A stretch of DNA of 64,000 bases from Liquorilactobacillus sucicola DSM 21376 = JCM 15457 (GTDB lineage: Bacteria > Bacillota > Bacilli > Lactobacillales > Lactobacillaceae). The stretch is from positions 1 through 64,000 of the forward strand of contig NZ_BALC01000007.1 of the NCBI RefSeq assembly GCF_000612445.1. Direction: 5' to 3'. The notes below the pieces were generated by a model. The model searched no databases and was not told where the DNA came from. It saw only the letters and a list, made by a program, of their open reading frames with translations. Made by a program: the position numbers and the translations under genes. Below are positions 11,807 through 21,419 of the stretch, piece after piece (position 1 is the first letter of the stretch; each line of letters starts with the position of its first letter).

Positions 11807-12111
11807 CTTTCTTAGGCTTCTGCAATGGCTATTGTTGGTAATAGATTTTTCTATTGTAACCAAATAAAAAATAATATAGAGGTTCTTTTTAAGCAAATGA
11901 GTTATATCATACCAGTAATCAAACTGCTTTGAAACGTAAATTAGACTAGAATGCTAAACTAAAAATAATCATATTTTTTGGGCGGTCGCTGCTTTTAAAT
12001 TTGTTGGCTAACTGTTAGGCAACTAACTATTTTGTAATAGCTGCCTTTTATTTAGAAAGCATTTTGTAGGAAGTTAGCAATTAGCTTAGAAAATGTTTTT
12101 GAAGTTTACTT
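11807..12111 (+). other. AT-rich intergenic stretch without a recognisable gene
   Basis: About 300 bases between the convergent rpoC and prepilin-peptidase genes. No plausible coding frame. Two weak inverted repeats are visible, gttggctaac / gttaggcaac (about 12002-12022) and ggca..ta / ta..tgcc (about 12018-12047). Either might terminate the leftward transcript. Nothing else is recognised. Confidence 0.5.
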
Positions 12112-12819
12112 TTAATAGATAACAATATTTTTTGACCACAGTAAAACTATTAGTAGCCCTAAGGATAGGAAGGGGATGAAGGCAATCTTCTTTTTGAGGG
12201 AGAAAAACTGATAAAATGCAGCACAAGATGAACCTAACAAAATGATGTACAGTGTGGTGTAAAAACCTAAAAGCAAGAAAAGAAAACCAATGTATATAAG
12301 ATCGCCTAGTCCCAGATACTGGAAATACGAAAAAAATGCAAGTGCTATGAGGAAAAAAAGTATGAACTTCCAATCAAGTAAATGACGCAGAAATTCAGAA
12401 TAATTTACAAGTAATAAAAAAAATCCTCCGAGCCAAAGAAGGCCGTTTGAAATGGTCAGACTATAAAAATCTTGAAATGCAAGAATAAGTGACCAAAGTG
12501 CTAATGCAGCAAGAAAGGGAAAAACTGTCTTATTGGAGTTTAAGGCGAATAAAAATAGATAGTAGCAACCAAATAATAGTTCCACAATAAAGCTGATTGC
12601 GGAAATCTTGGCATGACAAAAAACACACCGCCCACCTTGCATCAAAAATCCGATAAGTGGGACTAAGTATCGTTTTTTTAACGGAATATGACAGGCTTCG
12701 CAAAATGAGCAATAAGAAATTAATGAATAGGAATTAGCAAAGCGCCAACCGCAGCAAACGGCGAAGGACCCGCTGGAAGAACCCAAGATAAAAATCAAAA
12801 AGTAAATCAAAACCATCAT
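12112..12819 (-). CDS. Prepilin leader peptidase / N-methyltransferase (ComC/PilD type)
   Basis: 235 residues, A24 family aspartic peptidase that cleaves (and in many members N-methylates) type IV pilin-like precursors such as the ComG pseudopilins of the DNA-uptake machine. Several hydrophobic membrane segments span most of the protein. The cytoplasmic loop near residues 38-75 has cysteine pairs (SYCSFCEAC and GRCVFC) of the zinc-binding type. The two catalytic aspartates are expected in AFQDFYSLTI and the GLGDLIYIG motif, both present. The ATG at 12819 is chosen because the Shine-Dalgarno gaaagggg lies 8 bases before it. An upstream GTG at 12828 would overlap that site. It stands alone and opposite to rpoC and rpsL. 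Confidence 0.85.
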   Translation of the reverse strand: MMVLIYFLIFILGSSSGSFAVCCGWRFANSYSLISYCSFCEACHIPLKKRYLVPLIGFLMQGGRCVFCHAKISAISFIVELLFGCYYLFLFALNSNKTVFPFLAALALWSLILAFQDFYSLTISNGLLWLGGFFLLLVNYSEFLRHLLDWKFILFFLIALAFFSYFQYLGLGDLIYIGFLFLLLGFYTTLYIILLGSSCAAFYQFFSLKKKIAFIPFLSLGLLIVLLWSKNIVIY

Positions 12820-12887
12820 AGCTGACACCCCTTTCGATAATAAAATACGAAAGAACTAATTTATAATGCTATTTTATTAATAATTTA

Positions 12888-12917
12888 TTGACAGTTTCAG
12901 TTGTAACGTGGTAGTCT
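12888..12917 (+). promoter_or_regulatory. str operon (rpsL) promoter
   Basis: A -35 TTGACA (12888-12893), 18-base spacer and -10 TAGTCT (12912-12917). It points toward rpsL and predicts a leader of about 160 bases. Confidence 0.65.
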
Positions 12918-12924
12918 GTAAAAG

Positions 12925-13075
12925 GTGCTTTATGTGGACAGTTCTCCCAGGGCAGGTGTGGGACATGCTGACTGTGTTACGGTGGCATACATTTTGTTGT
13001 GCGTCTAGGTTTATTTTTTTGCTAAAAAAAGAATCACCTGGATGTGTGTACTTAAGACATGTAAATTAAGGAAGG
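12925..13075 (+). other. Structured leader of rpsL
   Basis: The 5' untranslated region holds a bulged hairpin at about 12938-12977 (acagt / actgt outside, tccca / tggga inside). A T7 run then lies just before gctaaaaaaag. This could be a ribosomal-protein or antitermination leader. I do not recognise a named family, and the regulator is unknown. Confidence 0.35.
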
Positions 13076-13087
13076 AGGAAGCTTTAG

Positions 13088-13499
13088 ATGCCAACAATTA
13101 ATCAATTGATCCGTAAAGGGCGTAAATCTAAAGGTTCAAAATCTGATTCCCCAGCTTTAAACTTTGTATAACAGTTATAAGAGAGTGCAGACTAATAATC
13201 CTGCACCACAAAAACGTGGAGTGGCAACTCGTGTAGGTACAATGACACCTAAGAAACCTAACTCTGCTTTACGTAAGTATGCTCGTGTTCGTCTTTCAAA
13301 CTTGATTGAGGTTACAGCATATATTCCAGGAATTGGACACAACTTGCAAGAACATAGTGTTGTTTTGATTCGTGGAGGTCGTGTAAAAGATCTTCCTGGT
13401 GTTCGTTACCATATCGTGCGTGGAGCATTAGATACGGCCGGTGTTACGGATCGTAAACAAAGCCGTTCTAAATATGGTACAAAGAAACCTAAGAAATAA
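13088..13499 (+). CDS. rpsL: Ribosomal protein S12 (frameshifted here)
   Basis: Decoding-centre protein of the 30S subunit. The ATG at 13088 has a strong aaggaggaag site. Reading runs [16 protein letters not shown] to codon 27 and then hits TAA at 13169. The family sequence resumes in another frame as [11 protein letters not shown] and continues to the correct end. Between them 4 bases stand where 6 are expected: ttt-g-tat should read ttt-ggt-tat, that is one G and one T missing from GG and TT. Restored length is exactly 137 residues, the family norm. The streptomycin-determining lysines (in [10 protein letters not shown] and RVKDLPG) are wild type. An essential gene, so a base-calling error is the simplest explanation. 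Confidence 0.94.
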
Positions 13500-13527
13500 T
13501 TGTAAAGTATTCGAGGAGGTTATTTAG

Positions 13528-13997
13528 ATGCCAAGAAAAGGTGCTATTTCAAAGCGCGAAGTGCTCCCTGATCCAATTTATAACTCTAAATTGGTAACTC
13601 GTTTGATCAATCGTATTATGATTGATGGCAAACGCGGGACTGCATCGAAATTATTATATCAAGCATTTGATCAGATTAAAGAAGAAACAGGTAACGAACC
13701 ATTAGATGTTTTCGAAGAAGCATTGAAGAATGTTATGCCTGTACTTGAAGTAAAGGCACGACGTGTTGGTGGGTCTAACTACCAAGTTCCTATCGAAGTA
13801 CGTCCGGAACGTCGGACAACGTTAGGTTTGAGATGGTTAGTTAATTATGCTCGTCTGCGTGGCGAACATACAATGCCAGAACGTTTAGCAAAAGAAATCA
13901 TTGATGCATCTAACAATACTGGCGCTTCAGTGAAGAAACGCGAAGATACACATAAAATGCTGACGCCAACCGTGCATTCGCACATTATCGCTGGTAA
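13528..13997 (+). CDS. rpsG: Ribosomal protein S7 (3'-end frameshift here)
   Basis: Primary 16S-binding protein that nucleates the 30S head. The sequence follows the family to KKREDTHKM and then diverges, running on to a stop at 14020. Inserting one G after 13959 (atg-ctg to atg-gct) restores [12 protein letters not shown] and a TAA at 13995-13997. That gives the standard 156 residues ending in the conserved tryptophan. The 164-residue reading frame ending at 14022 is therefore an artefact of a lost G, and it would run into the downstream terminator hairpin. Second gene of the str operon, 28 bases after rpsL. Confidence 0.94.
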
Positions 13998-14006
13998 TTT
14001 TTTTAA

Positions 14007-14053
14007 AATGGCTATTATATGATTTCAAGTAATCCTATAGTAGTCATTTTTTT
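14007..14053 (+). terminator. Internal terminator/attenuator between rpsG and fusA
   Basis: A 13-bp stem aatggctattata / tatagtagtcatt (two G-U pairs) with a 16-base loop and seven T. It begins about 10 bases after the repaired rpsG stop. It would reduce or uncouple fusA expression from rpsL-rpsG. Confidence 0.75.
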
Positions 14054-14110
14054 GAATGAAATGAAATTTAAAAAGATATTAAGCAGGTTTGGAAGGAGAT
14101 AAAATCTCAG

Positions 14111-16204
14111 ATGGCTAATAAACGTGAATTCCCACTAGAAAAGACACGTAATATCGGAATCGTTGCTCATATCGATGCTGGTAAGACGACAACAACCGAA
14201 CGTATCTTGTATTATACTGGGAAAATCCACAAAATTGGTGAAACCCATGAAGGTGCTTCACAAATGGACTGGATGGCACAAGAACAAGAACGTGGAATTA
14301 CGATTACTTCTGCTGCGACGACAGCTCAATGGAAGGATCATCGTATCAATATTATTGATACCCCAGGACACGTTGATTTCACGGTAGAAGTGGAACGTTC
14401 ATTGCGTGTTCTTGATGGAGCTGTTGTGGTACTTGATGCTCAATCAGGTGTTGAACCACAAACTGAAAATGTGTGGCGTCAAGCTACAACATACTCTGTA
14501 CCGCGGATCGTCTTCGTGAATAAGATGGATAAAATTGGTGCTAACTTTGATTATTCAGTCAGCACAATCAAAGATCGTCTTCAAGCTAATGCAGTTGCTA
14601 TCCAAATGCCTATTGGAGCGGAAGATAACTTTGAAGGTGTTATTGATTTGATTGAAATGAAAGCTGATATTTATGATGAAGATGAGCTGGGTTCAAGTTG
14701 GGATACAGTTGATATTCCAGATGAATACAAAGAAGAAGCTCAAAAGCGTCGTGAAGCAATGATTGAAGCTATTGCTGATGTTGATGAAGATCTTATGGAA
14801 AAATATCTTGAAGGCGAAGAAATTTCGAATGATGAGATTAAAGCAGCTATTCGTAAAGCTACATTGAATTTGGATTTGTACCCAGTCCTTGCAGGTTCAG
14901 CATTTAAGAACAAGGGTGTCCAGATGATGCTTGATGCAGTTAATGATTACTTGCCATCACCATTAGACGTTAAGCCATACAAAGCAACGAATCCTGACAC
15001 CGATGAAGAAGTTGAATTGATTGCTGGTGACGATAAGCCTTTCGCAGGTTTGGCATTTAAGATTGCGACAGATCCTTTCGTTGGACGTCTGACATTCTTC
15101 CGTGTGTACGCTGGAACTCTTGAAGCTGGTTCATATGTGTTGAATGCAACTAAAGACAAACGTGAACGTGTCGGTCGTTTGCTGCAAATGCACTCAAATC
15201 ATCGTAAAGAGATTCCTGAAGTTTTTGCGGGAGATATTGCAGCTGCTATTGGGTTGAAGGATACTACGACTGGAGATTCTTTAACAGACCTTAAACACCC
15301 ATTGATCCTTGAATCAATGGAATTTCCAGATCCAGTTATTCAAGTTTCGATTGAGCCTAACACTAAGGCTGACCAAGATAAGATGGATGTTGCATTGCAA
15401 AAGCTTGCCGAAGAAGATCCAACTTTCAAAGCTGAAACCAATCCAGAAACTGGTGAAACTCTTATCGCTGGGATGGGTGAATTGCATTTGGATATCATTG
15501 TTGATCGTATGAAACGTGAATTCAAAGTTGAAGCTAAAGTTGGTGCACCACAAGTTGCTTATCGCGAAACGTTTACTAAACAAGTATCTTCTCAAGGTAA
15601 GTTTGTTCGTCAGTCTGGTGGTAAAGGTCAATATGGTGATGTTTGGGTTGAATTTACACCTAATGATGAAGGTGCAGGCTTCGAATTTGAAAACGCCATT
15701 GTCGGTGGGGTTGTTCCTCGTGAGTACATTCCATCAGTTGAACAAGGCTTGAAAGAATCAATGAAGAACGGTGTTTTAGCTGGATATCCTTTGATTGATG
15801 TTAAAGCCAAGTTATACGATGGTAGTTACCATGATGTCGATTCAAGTGAAGCTGCCTTTAAGGTTGCTGCCTCGCTTGCATTACGTAATGCTGCTAAGAA
15901 GGCTGGTGCAGTTATTCTTGAACCAATCATGAAAGTTGAAATTGTCGCTCCAGAAGATTACTTAGGTGATGTGATGGGACACGTTACAGCTCGTCGTGGT
16001 CGTGTTGAAGGTATGGAAGCTCGTGGCAACGCTCAAGTTGTAAATGCTTTTGTACCGCTTGCAGAAATGTTTGGGTATGCTACTACATTGCGTTCTGCAA
16101 CACAAGGACGTGGAACGTTCACAATGACAATGGATCATTACGAACCAGTTCCGAAGTCTATTCAAGAAGAGATTATCAAAAAAAATGGTGGAGACGCCAA
16201 GTAG
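14111..16204 (+). CDS. fusA: Elongation factor G
   Basis: 697 residues, normal for bacterial EF-G, the GTPase that drives ribosomal translocation and, with RRF, recycling. Domain I has the G motifs [10 protein letters not shown] (P-loop), [18 protein letters not shown] and NKMD. Domains II-V follow, with the domain IV tip present around [11 protein letters not shown]. The ATG is preceded by ggaaggagat. It is third in the str order, but a terminator-like hairpin separates it from rpsG, and no tuf gene follows, so tuf must lie elsewhere. Ends at a strong terminator. Confidence 0.98.
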   Translation: MANKREFPLEKTRNIGIVAHIDAGKTTTTERILYYTGKIHKIGETHEGASQMDWMAQEQERGITITSAATTAQWKDHRINIIDTPGHVDFTVEVERSLRVLDGAVVVLDAQSGVEPQTENVWRQATTYSVPRIVFVNKMDKIGANFDYSVSTIKDRLQANAVAIQMPIGAEDNFEGVIDLIEMKADIYDEDELGSSWDTVDIPDEYKEEAQKRREAMIEAIADVDEDLMEKYLEGEEISNDEIKAAIRKATLNLDLYPVLAGSAFKNKGVQMMLDAVNDYLPSPLDVKPYKATNPDTDEEVELIAGDDKPFAGLAFKIATDPFVGRLTFFRVYAGTLEAGSYVLNATKDKRERVGRLLQMHSNHRKEIPEVFAGDIAAAIGLKDTTTGDSLTDLKHPLILESMEFPDPVIQVSIEPNTKADQDKMDVALQKLAEEDPTFKAETNPETGETLIAGMGELHLDIIVDRMKREFKVEAKVGAPQVAYRETFTKQVSSQGKFVRQSGGKGQYGDVWVEFTPNDEGAGFEFENAIVGGVVPREYIPSVEQGLKESMKNGVLAGYPLIDVKAKLYDGSYHDVDSSEAAFKVAASLALRNAAKKAGAVILEPIMKVEIVAPEDYLGDVMGHVTARRGRVEGMEARGNAQVVNAFVPLAEMFGYATTLRSATQGRGTFTMTMDHYEPVPKSIQEEIIKKNGGDAK

Positions 16205-16234
16205 CAAGAGACTTAGATACAACTCTGAGTCTAT

Positions 16235-16288
16235 CAAAAAAGAGATAGAAAATTCTCGGACTTTGAGAGTTTTCTACCTCTTTTTTTG
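16235..16288 (+). terminator. Terminator after fusA
   Basis: Long hairpin: aaaaagag, then tagaaaattctc pairing with gagagttttcta, then cctcttttttt, with a T-run at the 3' side. The flanking A and T tracts could also allow termination from the opposite strand. Confidence 0.85.
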
Positions 16289-16478
16289 TTGGTTTTTTAA
16301 ATAAATGAATAACTACTTTAGCTTTCCCATGTTATTTATCATCAATGCAATATAGTTAACATTGCAACTTTTTCGATTTCAATAGCCTATCCTTACCTGC
16401 GCTTTTACAGCAGCTTAGCGGGAAGATTGATACAGTCGAAAAATTTTAATGTAGAACAGAAGCATGGGGTTAATCAGA

Positions 16479-17024
16479 CTATTTTTGCTCCAAGACAATT
16501 TTTGAAGTGATTAAGAGCCAACGATGACCGGTGGGATCGAAACTGGCAGTTGCATTCTTGTGTACACATAGATTGAAGTTTTTGTTATAAGCATCGACAG
16601 CGGTATGAAGCACACAAATATCCGTACAGACACCGGTTAAGTGCAGTTCTGAAACATTGTGGCTGCGCAGATAATTTTCTAAATTTGTATTTGCAAAAGA
16701 AGAGTAGCGGTTTTTGTCAAAAAAATAAACATGTTTGTCAGTACTATGCTGTTTGTACCAAACGGCTAGTTTACCGTAGAATTCTCGTCCCCAAGAATTA
16801 ATAATATTATGTGGAGGGAAAAGTTTTGTTTCAGGATGAAATGGATCATCAGCGTTATGACAGTCGGTTGGAAGAATGACATAGTCGTCCTTATCTAAAA
16901 AATTTTCAGCTAATGAAATTATTTCATCTTCAATGTCTTGTCCTGGTTTTCCGCAAGTTAATGAACCTTTGGAATGAACAAAATCGTTAGTATAATCAAT
17001 TATTAAGAGAGCTTTTTTACTCAT
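16479..17024 (-). CDS. Isochorismatase-family cysteine hydrolase (nicotinamidase-like)
   Basis: 181 residues. The family hydrolyses amides or vinyl ethers through an Asp-Lys-Cys triad. Visible here are the amino-terminal LLIIDYTNDF aspartate and the GVCTDICVLHT block with the catalytic cysteine. The metal-site region PTDCHNADDPFHPE resembles nicotinamidase PncA (D..H..H), which supports nicotinamide-to-nicotinate conversion in NAD salvage, but the exact substrate is not proven. The ATG at 17024 is selected by an aaggaggct site 7 bases upstream. The longer frame to 17066 lacks a binding site. Transcribed alone, opposite to fusA and the S10 operon. Confidence 0.82.
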   Translation of the reverse strand: MSKKALLIIDYTNDFVHSKGSLTCGKPGQDIEDEIISLAENFLDKDDYVILPTDCHNADDPFHPETKLFPPHNIINSWGREFYGKLAVWYKQHSTDKHVYFFDKNRYSSFANTNLENYLRSHNVSELHLTGVCTDICVLHTAVDAYNKNFNLCVHKNATASFDPTGHRWLLITSKIVLEQK

Positions 17025-17099
17025 CTTGATAGCCTCCTTGCTATAGTTAGATTCAGCATATAACAAAAAGCTAAAAAATAATAGTTTTTAAAAAAATGC

Positions 17100-17128
17100 T
17101 TGCGCAAGAAGTAAAAAAAAGGTATTAT
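17100..17128 (+). promoter_or_regulatory. S10 operon promoter
   Basis: A -35 TTGCGC (17100-17105), 17-base spacer and -10 TATTAT (17123-17128). It drives the rpsJ leader and the long ribosomal protein cluster. Confidence 0.75.
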
Positions 17129-17286
17129 AGATAGGTACTTGTTCTGAGGGACAAGTGCGCACCTATGAATTGAATTTCAAGCTATGATGCAGAAGGTTGC
17201 GACACGCCCGGGAGCTTTGCCATGGAAGGACGTGGCGGGAATTTTTGCGGAGCTAGTCTTGTTTTTTAAAATAGACGAAGGAGGGA
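17127..17286 (+). other. Structured leader of the S10 operon
   Basis: First hairpin: ataggt...acctat as outer stem, with acttgttc / ggacaagt inside and a TGAG loop (about 17130-17166). A second GC-rich block around gcgacacgcccgggag / gacgtggcggg and tttgc / gcgga follows to about 17255. This resembles the conserved leader seen before rpsJ in related lactic acid bacteria. L4 autoregulation is known for the Escherichia coli S10 leader, but for this element it is only an inference. Confidence 0.55.
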
Positions 17287-17291
17287 ACACA

Positions 17292-17600
17292 ATGGCAAAA
17301 CAAAAGATTCGTATTCGTTTGAAGGCTTACGAACATCGTACTTTAGATCAATCTGCTGACAAGATTGTTGAAACGGCAAAAAGAACTGGCGCAGCAATTT
17401 CAGGGCCTATCCCATTGCCAACAGAGCGTACTTTATATACGGTTATTCGTTCACCACATAAATATAAGGATTCACGTGAACAATTTGAAATCCGTACACA
17501 CAAACGCTTAATCGATATTGTTAATCCAACACCGAAGACGGTTGATTCATTAATGAAATTAGACCTGCCAAGCGGCGTTGACATTGAAATTAAATTATAA
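17292..17600 (+). CDS. rpsJ: Ribosomal protein S10
   Basis: 102 residues starting [20 protein letters not shown]. It is a 30S head protein and, as NusE, an antitermination partner of NusB. The ATG at 17292 has gaaggaggg 7 bases upstream. The frame stays open for 36 further codons upstream through the leader, but those codons have no binding site and fall in the structured RNA, so they are not part of the protein. First gene of the S10 cluster. Confidence 0.97.
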   Translation: MAKQKIRIRLKAYEHRTLDQSADKIVETAKRTGAAISGPIPLPTERTLYTVIRSPHKYKDSREQFEIRTHKRLIDIVNPTPKTVDSLMKLDLPSGVDIEIKL

Positions 17601-17631
17601 TCATAAATAAAAATAAATTGGAGGTGTACTC

Positions 17632-18261
17632 ATGACCACAAAAGGAATCTTAGGTAAAAAAGTAGGTATGACACAAGTTTTTACTGAAAACGGCGAATTA
17701 GTTCCAGTAACAGTTGTTGAAGTTGGAACTAACGTTGTTTTACAAATTAAAACAGTCGAAAATGATGGTTACGAAGCAGTTCAATTAGGCTTTGATGACC
17801 TTCGTGAAGTTTTGGCAAACAAACCTGCTAAAGGTCATGCAGCAAAAGCAAAAACTGCTCCTAAGCGCTTCATTCGTGAAATTAAAGATGTTGAGCTTGG
17901 AGAATACAAAGTCGGTGACGAAGTCAAGGCAGATGTTTTTGAAACAGGCGACATCGTTAATGTTTCAGGTACATCAAAGGGACATGGCTTCCAAGGCAAC
18001 ATTAAGCGTTGGGGACAAGCACGTGGGCCTATGGCGCATGGATCTCGTTATCATCGTCGCCCAGGTTCAATGGGTGTTATTATCAACCGTGTTTTCAAAG
18101 GTAAATTGCTTCCAGGACGTATGGGTGGCAACCGCGTAACAATCAAGAATCTAGAGATTGTTAAAGCAGATACAGATAATAACGTTCTATTGATCAAAGG
18201 AAATGTACCAGGCGCAAATAAATCATTATTAACAATTACAGGTACAACAAAAGAAAACTAA
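17632..18261 (+). CDS. rplC: Ribosomal protein L3
   Basis: 209 residues. It is an early 50S assembly protein whose loop reaches toward the peptidyl transferase centre. The family hallmark [12 protein letters not shown], with the glutamine that is methylated in some bacteria, followed by [18 protein letters not shown], is intact. The ATG has a ggaggtg site. Second gene of the S10 cluster, 31 bases after rpsJ. Confidence 0.97.
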   Translation: MTTKGILGKKVGMTQVFTENGELVPVTVVEVGTNVVLQIKTVENDGYEAVQLGFDDLREVLANKPAKGHAAKAKTAPKRFIREIKDVELGEYKVGDEVKADVFETGDIVNVSGTSKGHGFQGNIKRWGQARGPMAHGSRYHRRPGSMGVIINRVFKGKLLPGRMGGNRVTIKNLEIVKADTDNNVLLIKGNVPGANKSLLTITGTTKEN

Positions 18262-18284
18262 TTCGAGGAAGGGAGGAATTTTAA

Positions 18285-18908
18285 ATGCCAACAGTTGCAT
18301 TATTCAAACAAGATGGTAGCAAAAATGGTGAAGTTAAGTTAAACGAAACTGTTTTTGGTATCGAACCAAATAACAACGTCGTTTTTGATGCAGTCGTTAT
18401 GCAACGCGCATCATTACGCCAAGGCACACATGCTGTGAAAAACAGAAGTGCTGTTTCTGGTGGTGGGAAGAAACCATGGCGTCAAAAAGGAACAGGTCGT
18501 GCACGTCAGGGATCAATTCGTTCACCACAATGGGTTGGTGGTGGAACAGTCTTCGGACCGACACCAAGATCATATAGTTATAAACTTCCTAAGAAAGTTC
18601 GTCGTTTAGCAATCAAATCTGTTCTTTCTCAAAAAGTACTGGATGAAGGTTTGCTAGTAGTAGACAAGTTGTCTTTCGAACAACCAAAGACAAAGGCTTT
18701 TGCAGAAGTTTTAGATAACTTGAATGTTAATACGAAAGTTTTAGTAGTTCTTGAAAATGGCAATGACTTAGCTGCACTTTCAGCTCGTAACTTGAAAAAC
18801 GTTACGGTTGTTGATGCAAAGGGCGTTAACGTCTTAAATGTAATCAACAATGACAAGTTAGTCATGACTCAAGAAGCTCTTTCTCAAGTAGAGGAGGTTC
18901 TTGCATAA
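18285..18908 (+). CDS. rplD: Ribosomal protein L4
   Basis: 207 residues. L4 lines the exit tunnel and in some bacteria represses its own S10 operon. The extended tunnel loop [20 protein letters not shown], the site where macrolide-resistance changes occur, has the usual wild-type form. Its TAA shares a base with the rplW ATG, indicating translational coupling. Confidence 0.97.
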   Translation: MPTVALFKQDGSKNGEVKLNETVFGIEPNNNVVFDAVVMQRASLRQGTHAVKNRSAVSGGGKKPWRQKGTGRARQGSIRSPQWVGGGTVFGPTPRSYSYKLPKKVRRLAIKSVLSQKVLDEGLLVVDKLSFEQPKTKAFAEVLDNLNVNTKVLVVLENGNDLAALSARNLKNVTVVDAKGVNVLNVINNDKLVMTQEALSQVEEVLA

Positions 18909-19192
18909 TGGAATCACGTAAAATTATTTTAAAACCAGTTGTTACTGAAGCATCTATGGCAGATATGGATGATAAGCGCTATACATTCGATGTAGATACA
19001 CGCGCAACAAAGACACAAGTCAAAAAAGCTATAGAAGAAATCTTTGATGTTAAGGTTGTTAAGGTAAACATCTTAAATGTCAGAGGTAAACTCAAACGCA
19101 TGGGTCGTTACGCTGGCTATACAAAAAAGCGTCGTAAGGCAATTGTTACTTTGAGTTCAGATTCAAAAGAAATTAAATTATTTGAAGAATAA
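18908..19192 (+). CDS. rplW: Ribosomal protein L23
   Basis: 94 residues, normal length. L23 sits at the tunnel exit and docks trigger factor and SRP. The typical [20 protein letters not shown] segment is present. The start codon overlaps the rplD stop by one base, and the Shine-Dalgarno gaggagg is inside the end of rplD. Confidence 0.96.
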   Translation: MESRKIILKPVVTEASMADMDDKRYTFDVDTRATKTQVKKAIEEIFDVKVVKVNILNVRGKLKRMGRYAGYTKKRRKAIVTLSSDSKEIKLFEE

Positions 19193-19217
19193 AAATAAGC
19201 AATAGGAGGGAATTCAC

Positions 19218-20048
19218 TTGGGGATCAAAAAATTCAAACCGACCTCAAACGGACGTCGTAATATGACCGGTTCAGATTTTTCTGAAATCACAAAAACAAC
19301 TCCAGAAAAATCTTTACTTGAATCACAAAGTAAAACGGCTGGCCGTAACAGCTATGGTCGTATTACAGTTCGCCATCGTGGCGGTGGACATAAACGTCAA
19401 TACCGTTTGATCGACTTCAAACGTACTAAAGACGAAGTGCCAGCAACAGTTAAAGCAATCGAATATGATCCAAATCGTTCAGCTAACATTGCTTTACTTG
19501 TTTACGCTGACGGGGTTAAATCATATATTCTTGCACCAAAGGGACTTGTCGTAGGACAAAAAGTCCAATCAGGTAAGGACGCTGATATCAAGGTAGGTAA
19601 TACTTTAGCACTTTCTGATATTCCTGTTGGAACAATCGTGCATAATATCGAGTTAAAGCCAGGAAAAGGCGGTCAATTAGTACGTTCTGCCGGTGCTTCA
19701 GCACAAATTCTTGGTAAAGAAGGCAAGTACGTTCTTGTTAAATTGACTTCTGGTGAAGTTCGTATGATTCTTTCAACTTGCCGTGCATCTATTGGTGCAG
19801 TTGGAAATGAACAACATGAACTTATTAAGATTGGTAAAGCAGGCCGTACACGTTGGGCAGGCAAACGTCCTACTGTTCGTGGTTCTGTAATGAACCCTAA
19901 CGATCATCCTCATGGTGGTGGTGAAGGTAAAGCACCTGTTGGTCGTCCAAGTCCTATGTCTCCATGGGGTAAGAAAACGATGGGTTACAAGACTCGTTCG
20001 AAGAAGGCCCAATCTGATAAATTTATTGTACGTAAACGTAATAAATAA
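19218..20048 (+). CDS. rplB: Ribosomal protein L2
   Basis: 276 residues. It is a universal 23S-binding protein essential for peptidyl transferase activity and subunit joining. The C-terminal [18 protein letters not shown] block, with the conserved histidine, is present. It starts at TTG (ttggggatc) after aggaggg, since no ATG is available at the family's amino end. Confidence 0.97.
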   Translation: MGIKKFKPTSNGRRNMTGSDFSEITKTTPEKSLLESQSKTAGRNSYGRITVRHRGGGHKRQYRLIDFKRTKDEVPATVKAIEYDPNRSANIALLVYADGVKSYILAPKGLVVGQKVQSGKDADIKVGNTLALSDIPVGTIVHNIELKPGKGGQLVRSAGASAQILGKEGKYVLVKLTSGEVRMILSTCRASIGAVGNEQHELIKIGKAGRTRWAGKRPTVRGSVMNPNDHPHGGGEGKAPVGRPSPMSPWGKKTMGYKTRSKKAQSDKFIVRKRNK

Positions 20049-20099
20049 GTCCGGTGTTAGCGCATAAAGAATAGAGCTGATCCGAAAGGAGGATTCACA

Positions 20100-20384
20100 T
20101 TGAGTCGTAGTTTGAAAAAAGGACCATTTGCAGATGCTCATCTCATGAAAAAGATCGAAGCACAAGCAGATCAAGAAAAAAAGTCTGTTATTAAGACATG
20201 GTCACGTCGTTCAACAATTTTTCCTAGTTTTATCGGGTATACAATCGCTGTGTATGATGGGCGGAAACATGTCCCAGTTTACATTCAAGAAGATATGGTC
20301 GGACATAAATTAGGTGAATTTGTTCCTACACGTACATTCCATGGTCATGGTAGTGTAGACAAGAAGACTGAAGTAGCTAAGTAA
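20100..20384 (+). CDS. rpsS: Ribosomal protein S19
   Basis: 94 residues beginning [18 protein letters not shown] from a TTG start with aaaggagg upstream. It is a 30S head protein near the A-site finger bridge. The conserved [17 protein letters not shown] carboxyl region is intact. Confidence 0.97.
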   Translation: MSRSLKKGPFADAHLMKKIEAQADQEKKSVIKTWSRRSTIFPSFIGYTIAVYDGRKHVPVYIQEDMVGHKLGEFVPTRTFHGHGSVDKKTEVAK

Positions 20385-20398
20385 GGGAGGGTATTAAA

Positions 20399-20746
20399 AT
20401 GGCTGAACAAGTAACATCAGCAAATGCAACTGCCAAGACAGTTCGAATCCCTGCACGTAAAGCACGTCTTGTGATCGATCTAATTCGTGGTAAGAGTGTC
20501 GCAGAAGCATTAGGGATTTTGAAGTTCACACCAAGAGCTGGATCTGAAATTGTTGAAAAAGTGCTGAACTCTGCGATTGCAAATGCAGAGAATAACTTTG
20601 ATTTAGATGTTGAAGATTTGGTTGTAAGTGAAGCCTATGCCAATGAGGGACCAACGCTTAAACGTTTCCGTCCCCGTGCCAAGGGTTCTGCTTCTCCAAT
20701 CAACAAACGAACAAGTCATATAACTGTAGTTGTATCTGTAAAATAA
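20399..20746 (+). CDS. rplV: Ribosomal protein L22
   Basis: 115 residues. Its beta-hairpin ([20 protein letters not shown]) lines the exit tunnel with L4 and is a site for macrolide-resistance changes; no unusual insertion is seen. It lies 14 bases after rpsS with a gggagg site and an ATG start. Confidence 0.97.
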   Translation: MAEQVTSANATAKTVRIPARKARLVIDLIRGKSVAEALGILKFTPRAGSEIVEKVLNSAIANAENNFDLDVEDLVVSEAYANEGPTLKRFRPRAKGSASPINKRTSHITVVVSVK

Positions 20747-20759
20747 GGAGGGATAATGC

Positions 20760-21416
20760 GTGGGTCAAAAAGTAAATCCAACGGGATTACGTGTCGGAAT
20801 CATTCGTGACTGGGATGCAAAATGGTATGCAGAAAAAGATTTTGCAACTAACTTGCACGAAGATTTACACATCCGTGAATACATTCAAAAAAAATTAGCC
20901 GATGCATCTGTCTCTACCGTTGAAATCGAACGTGCTGCAAAGCGCGTTAATGTTTCAATCCATACAGCAAAACCTGGTATGGTTATCGGTAAAGGTGGAT
21001 CTGAAGTTGAAAAGCTTCGCAAAGAATTAAATAGTTTAACAGGTAAAAGAGTGCACATTAACATTATTGAGATCAAAAAGCCAGATTTAGATGCTCAATT
21101 AGTTGGCGAAAATATTGCAACTCAGTTGGAAAACCGTGTTGCATTCCGTCGTGCTATGAAACAAGGTATTCAGCGTACAATGCGTTCTGGAGCAAAGGGA
21201 ATTAAGGTGCAGGTTGCTGGACGTTTGAACGGGGCAGATATGTCACGTGTTGAACATTTTTCTGAAGGTACAGTTCCTTTGCATACGCTTCGCGCTGATA
21301 TCGATTATGCTTGGGTGGAAGCAAACACAACATATGGTAAATTGGGCGTTAAAGTTTGGGTTTATCGTGGTGAAGTTCTCCCTGCAAAGAAAGATAATCG
21401 TAAAGGAGGGAAATAG
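20760..21416 (+). CDS. rpsC: Ribosomal protein S3
   Basis: 218 residues starting at GTG ([19 protein letters not shown]). It has an amino-terminal KH domain with the [14 protein letters not shown] motif and a C-terminal domain with [14 protein letters not shown]3 helps form the mRNA entry tunnel and its helicase activity. rplP starts 3 bases after its stop. Confidence 0.97.
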   Translation: MGQKVNPTGLRVGIIRDWDAKWYAEKDFATNLHEDLHIREYIQKKLADASVSTVEIERAAKRVNVSIHTAKPGMVIGKGGSEVEKLRKELNSLTGKRVHINIIEIKKPDLDAQLVGENIATQLENRVAFRRAMKQGIQRTMRSGAKGIKVQVAGRLNGADMSRVEHFSEGTVPLHTLRADIDYAWVEANTTYGKLGVKVWVYRGEVLPAKKDNRKGGK

Positions 21417-21419
21417 TCT

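Noticed and set aside
13965-14022. Longer S7 with a novel 20-residue C-terminus
   Set aside because: One missing G at 13959 explains it, and the universal end AFAHYRW is encoded in the neighbouring frame.
17184-17291. Amino-terminal extension of S10 by 36 residues from an upstream ATG
   Set aside because: The frame is open by chance through the structured leader. The Shine-Dalgarno gaaggaggg and family alignment place the start at 17292.
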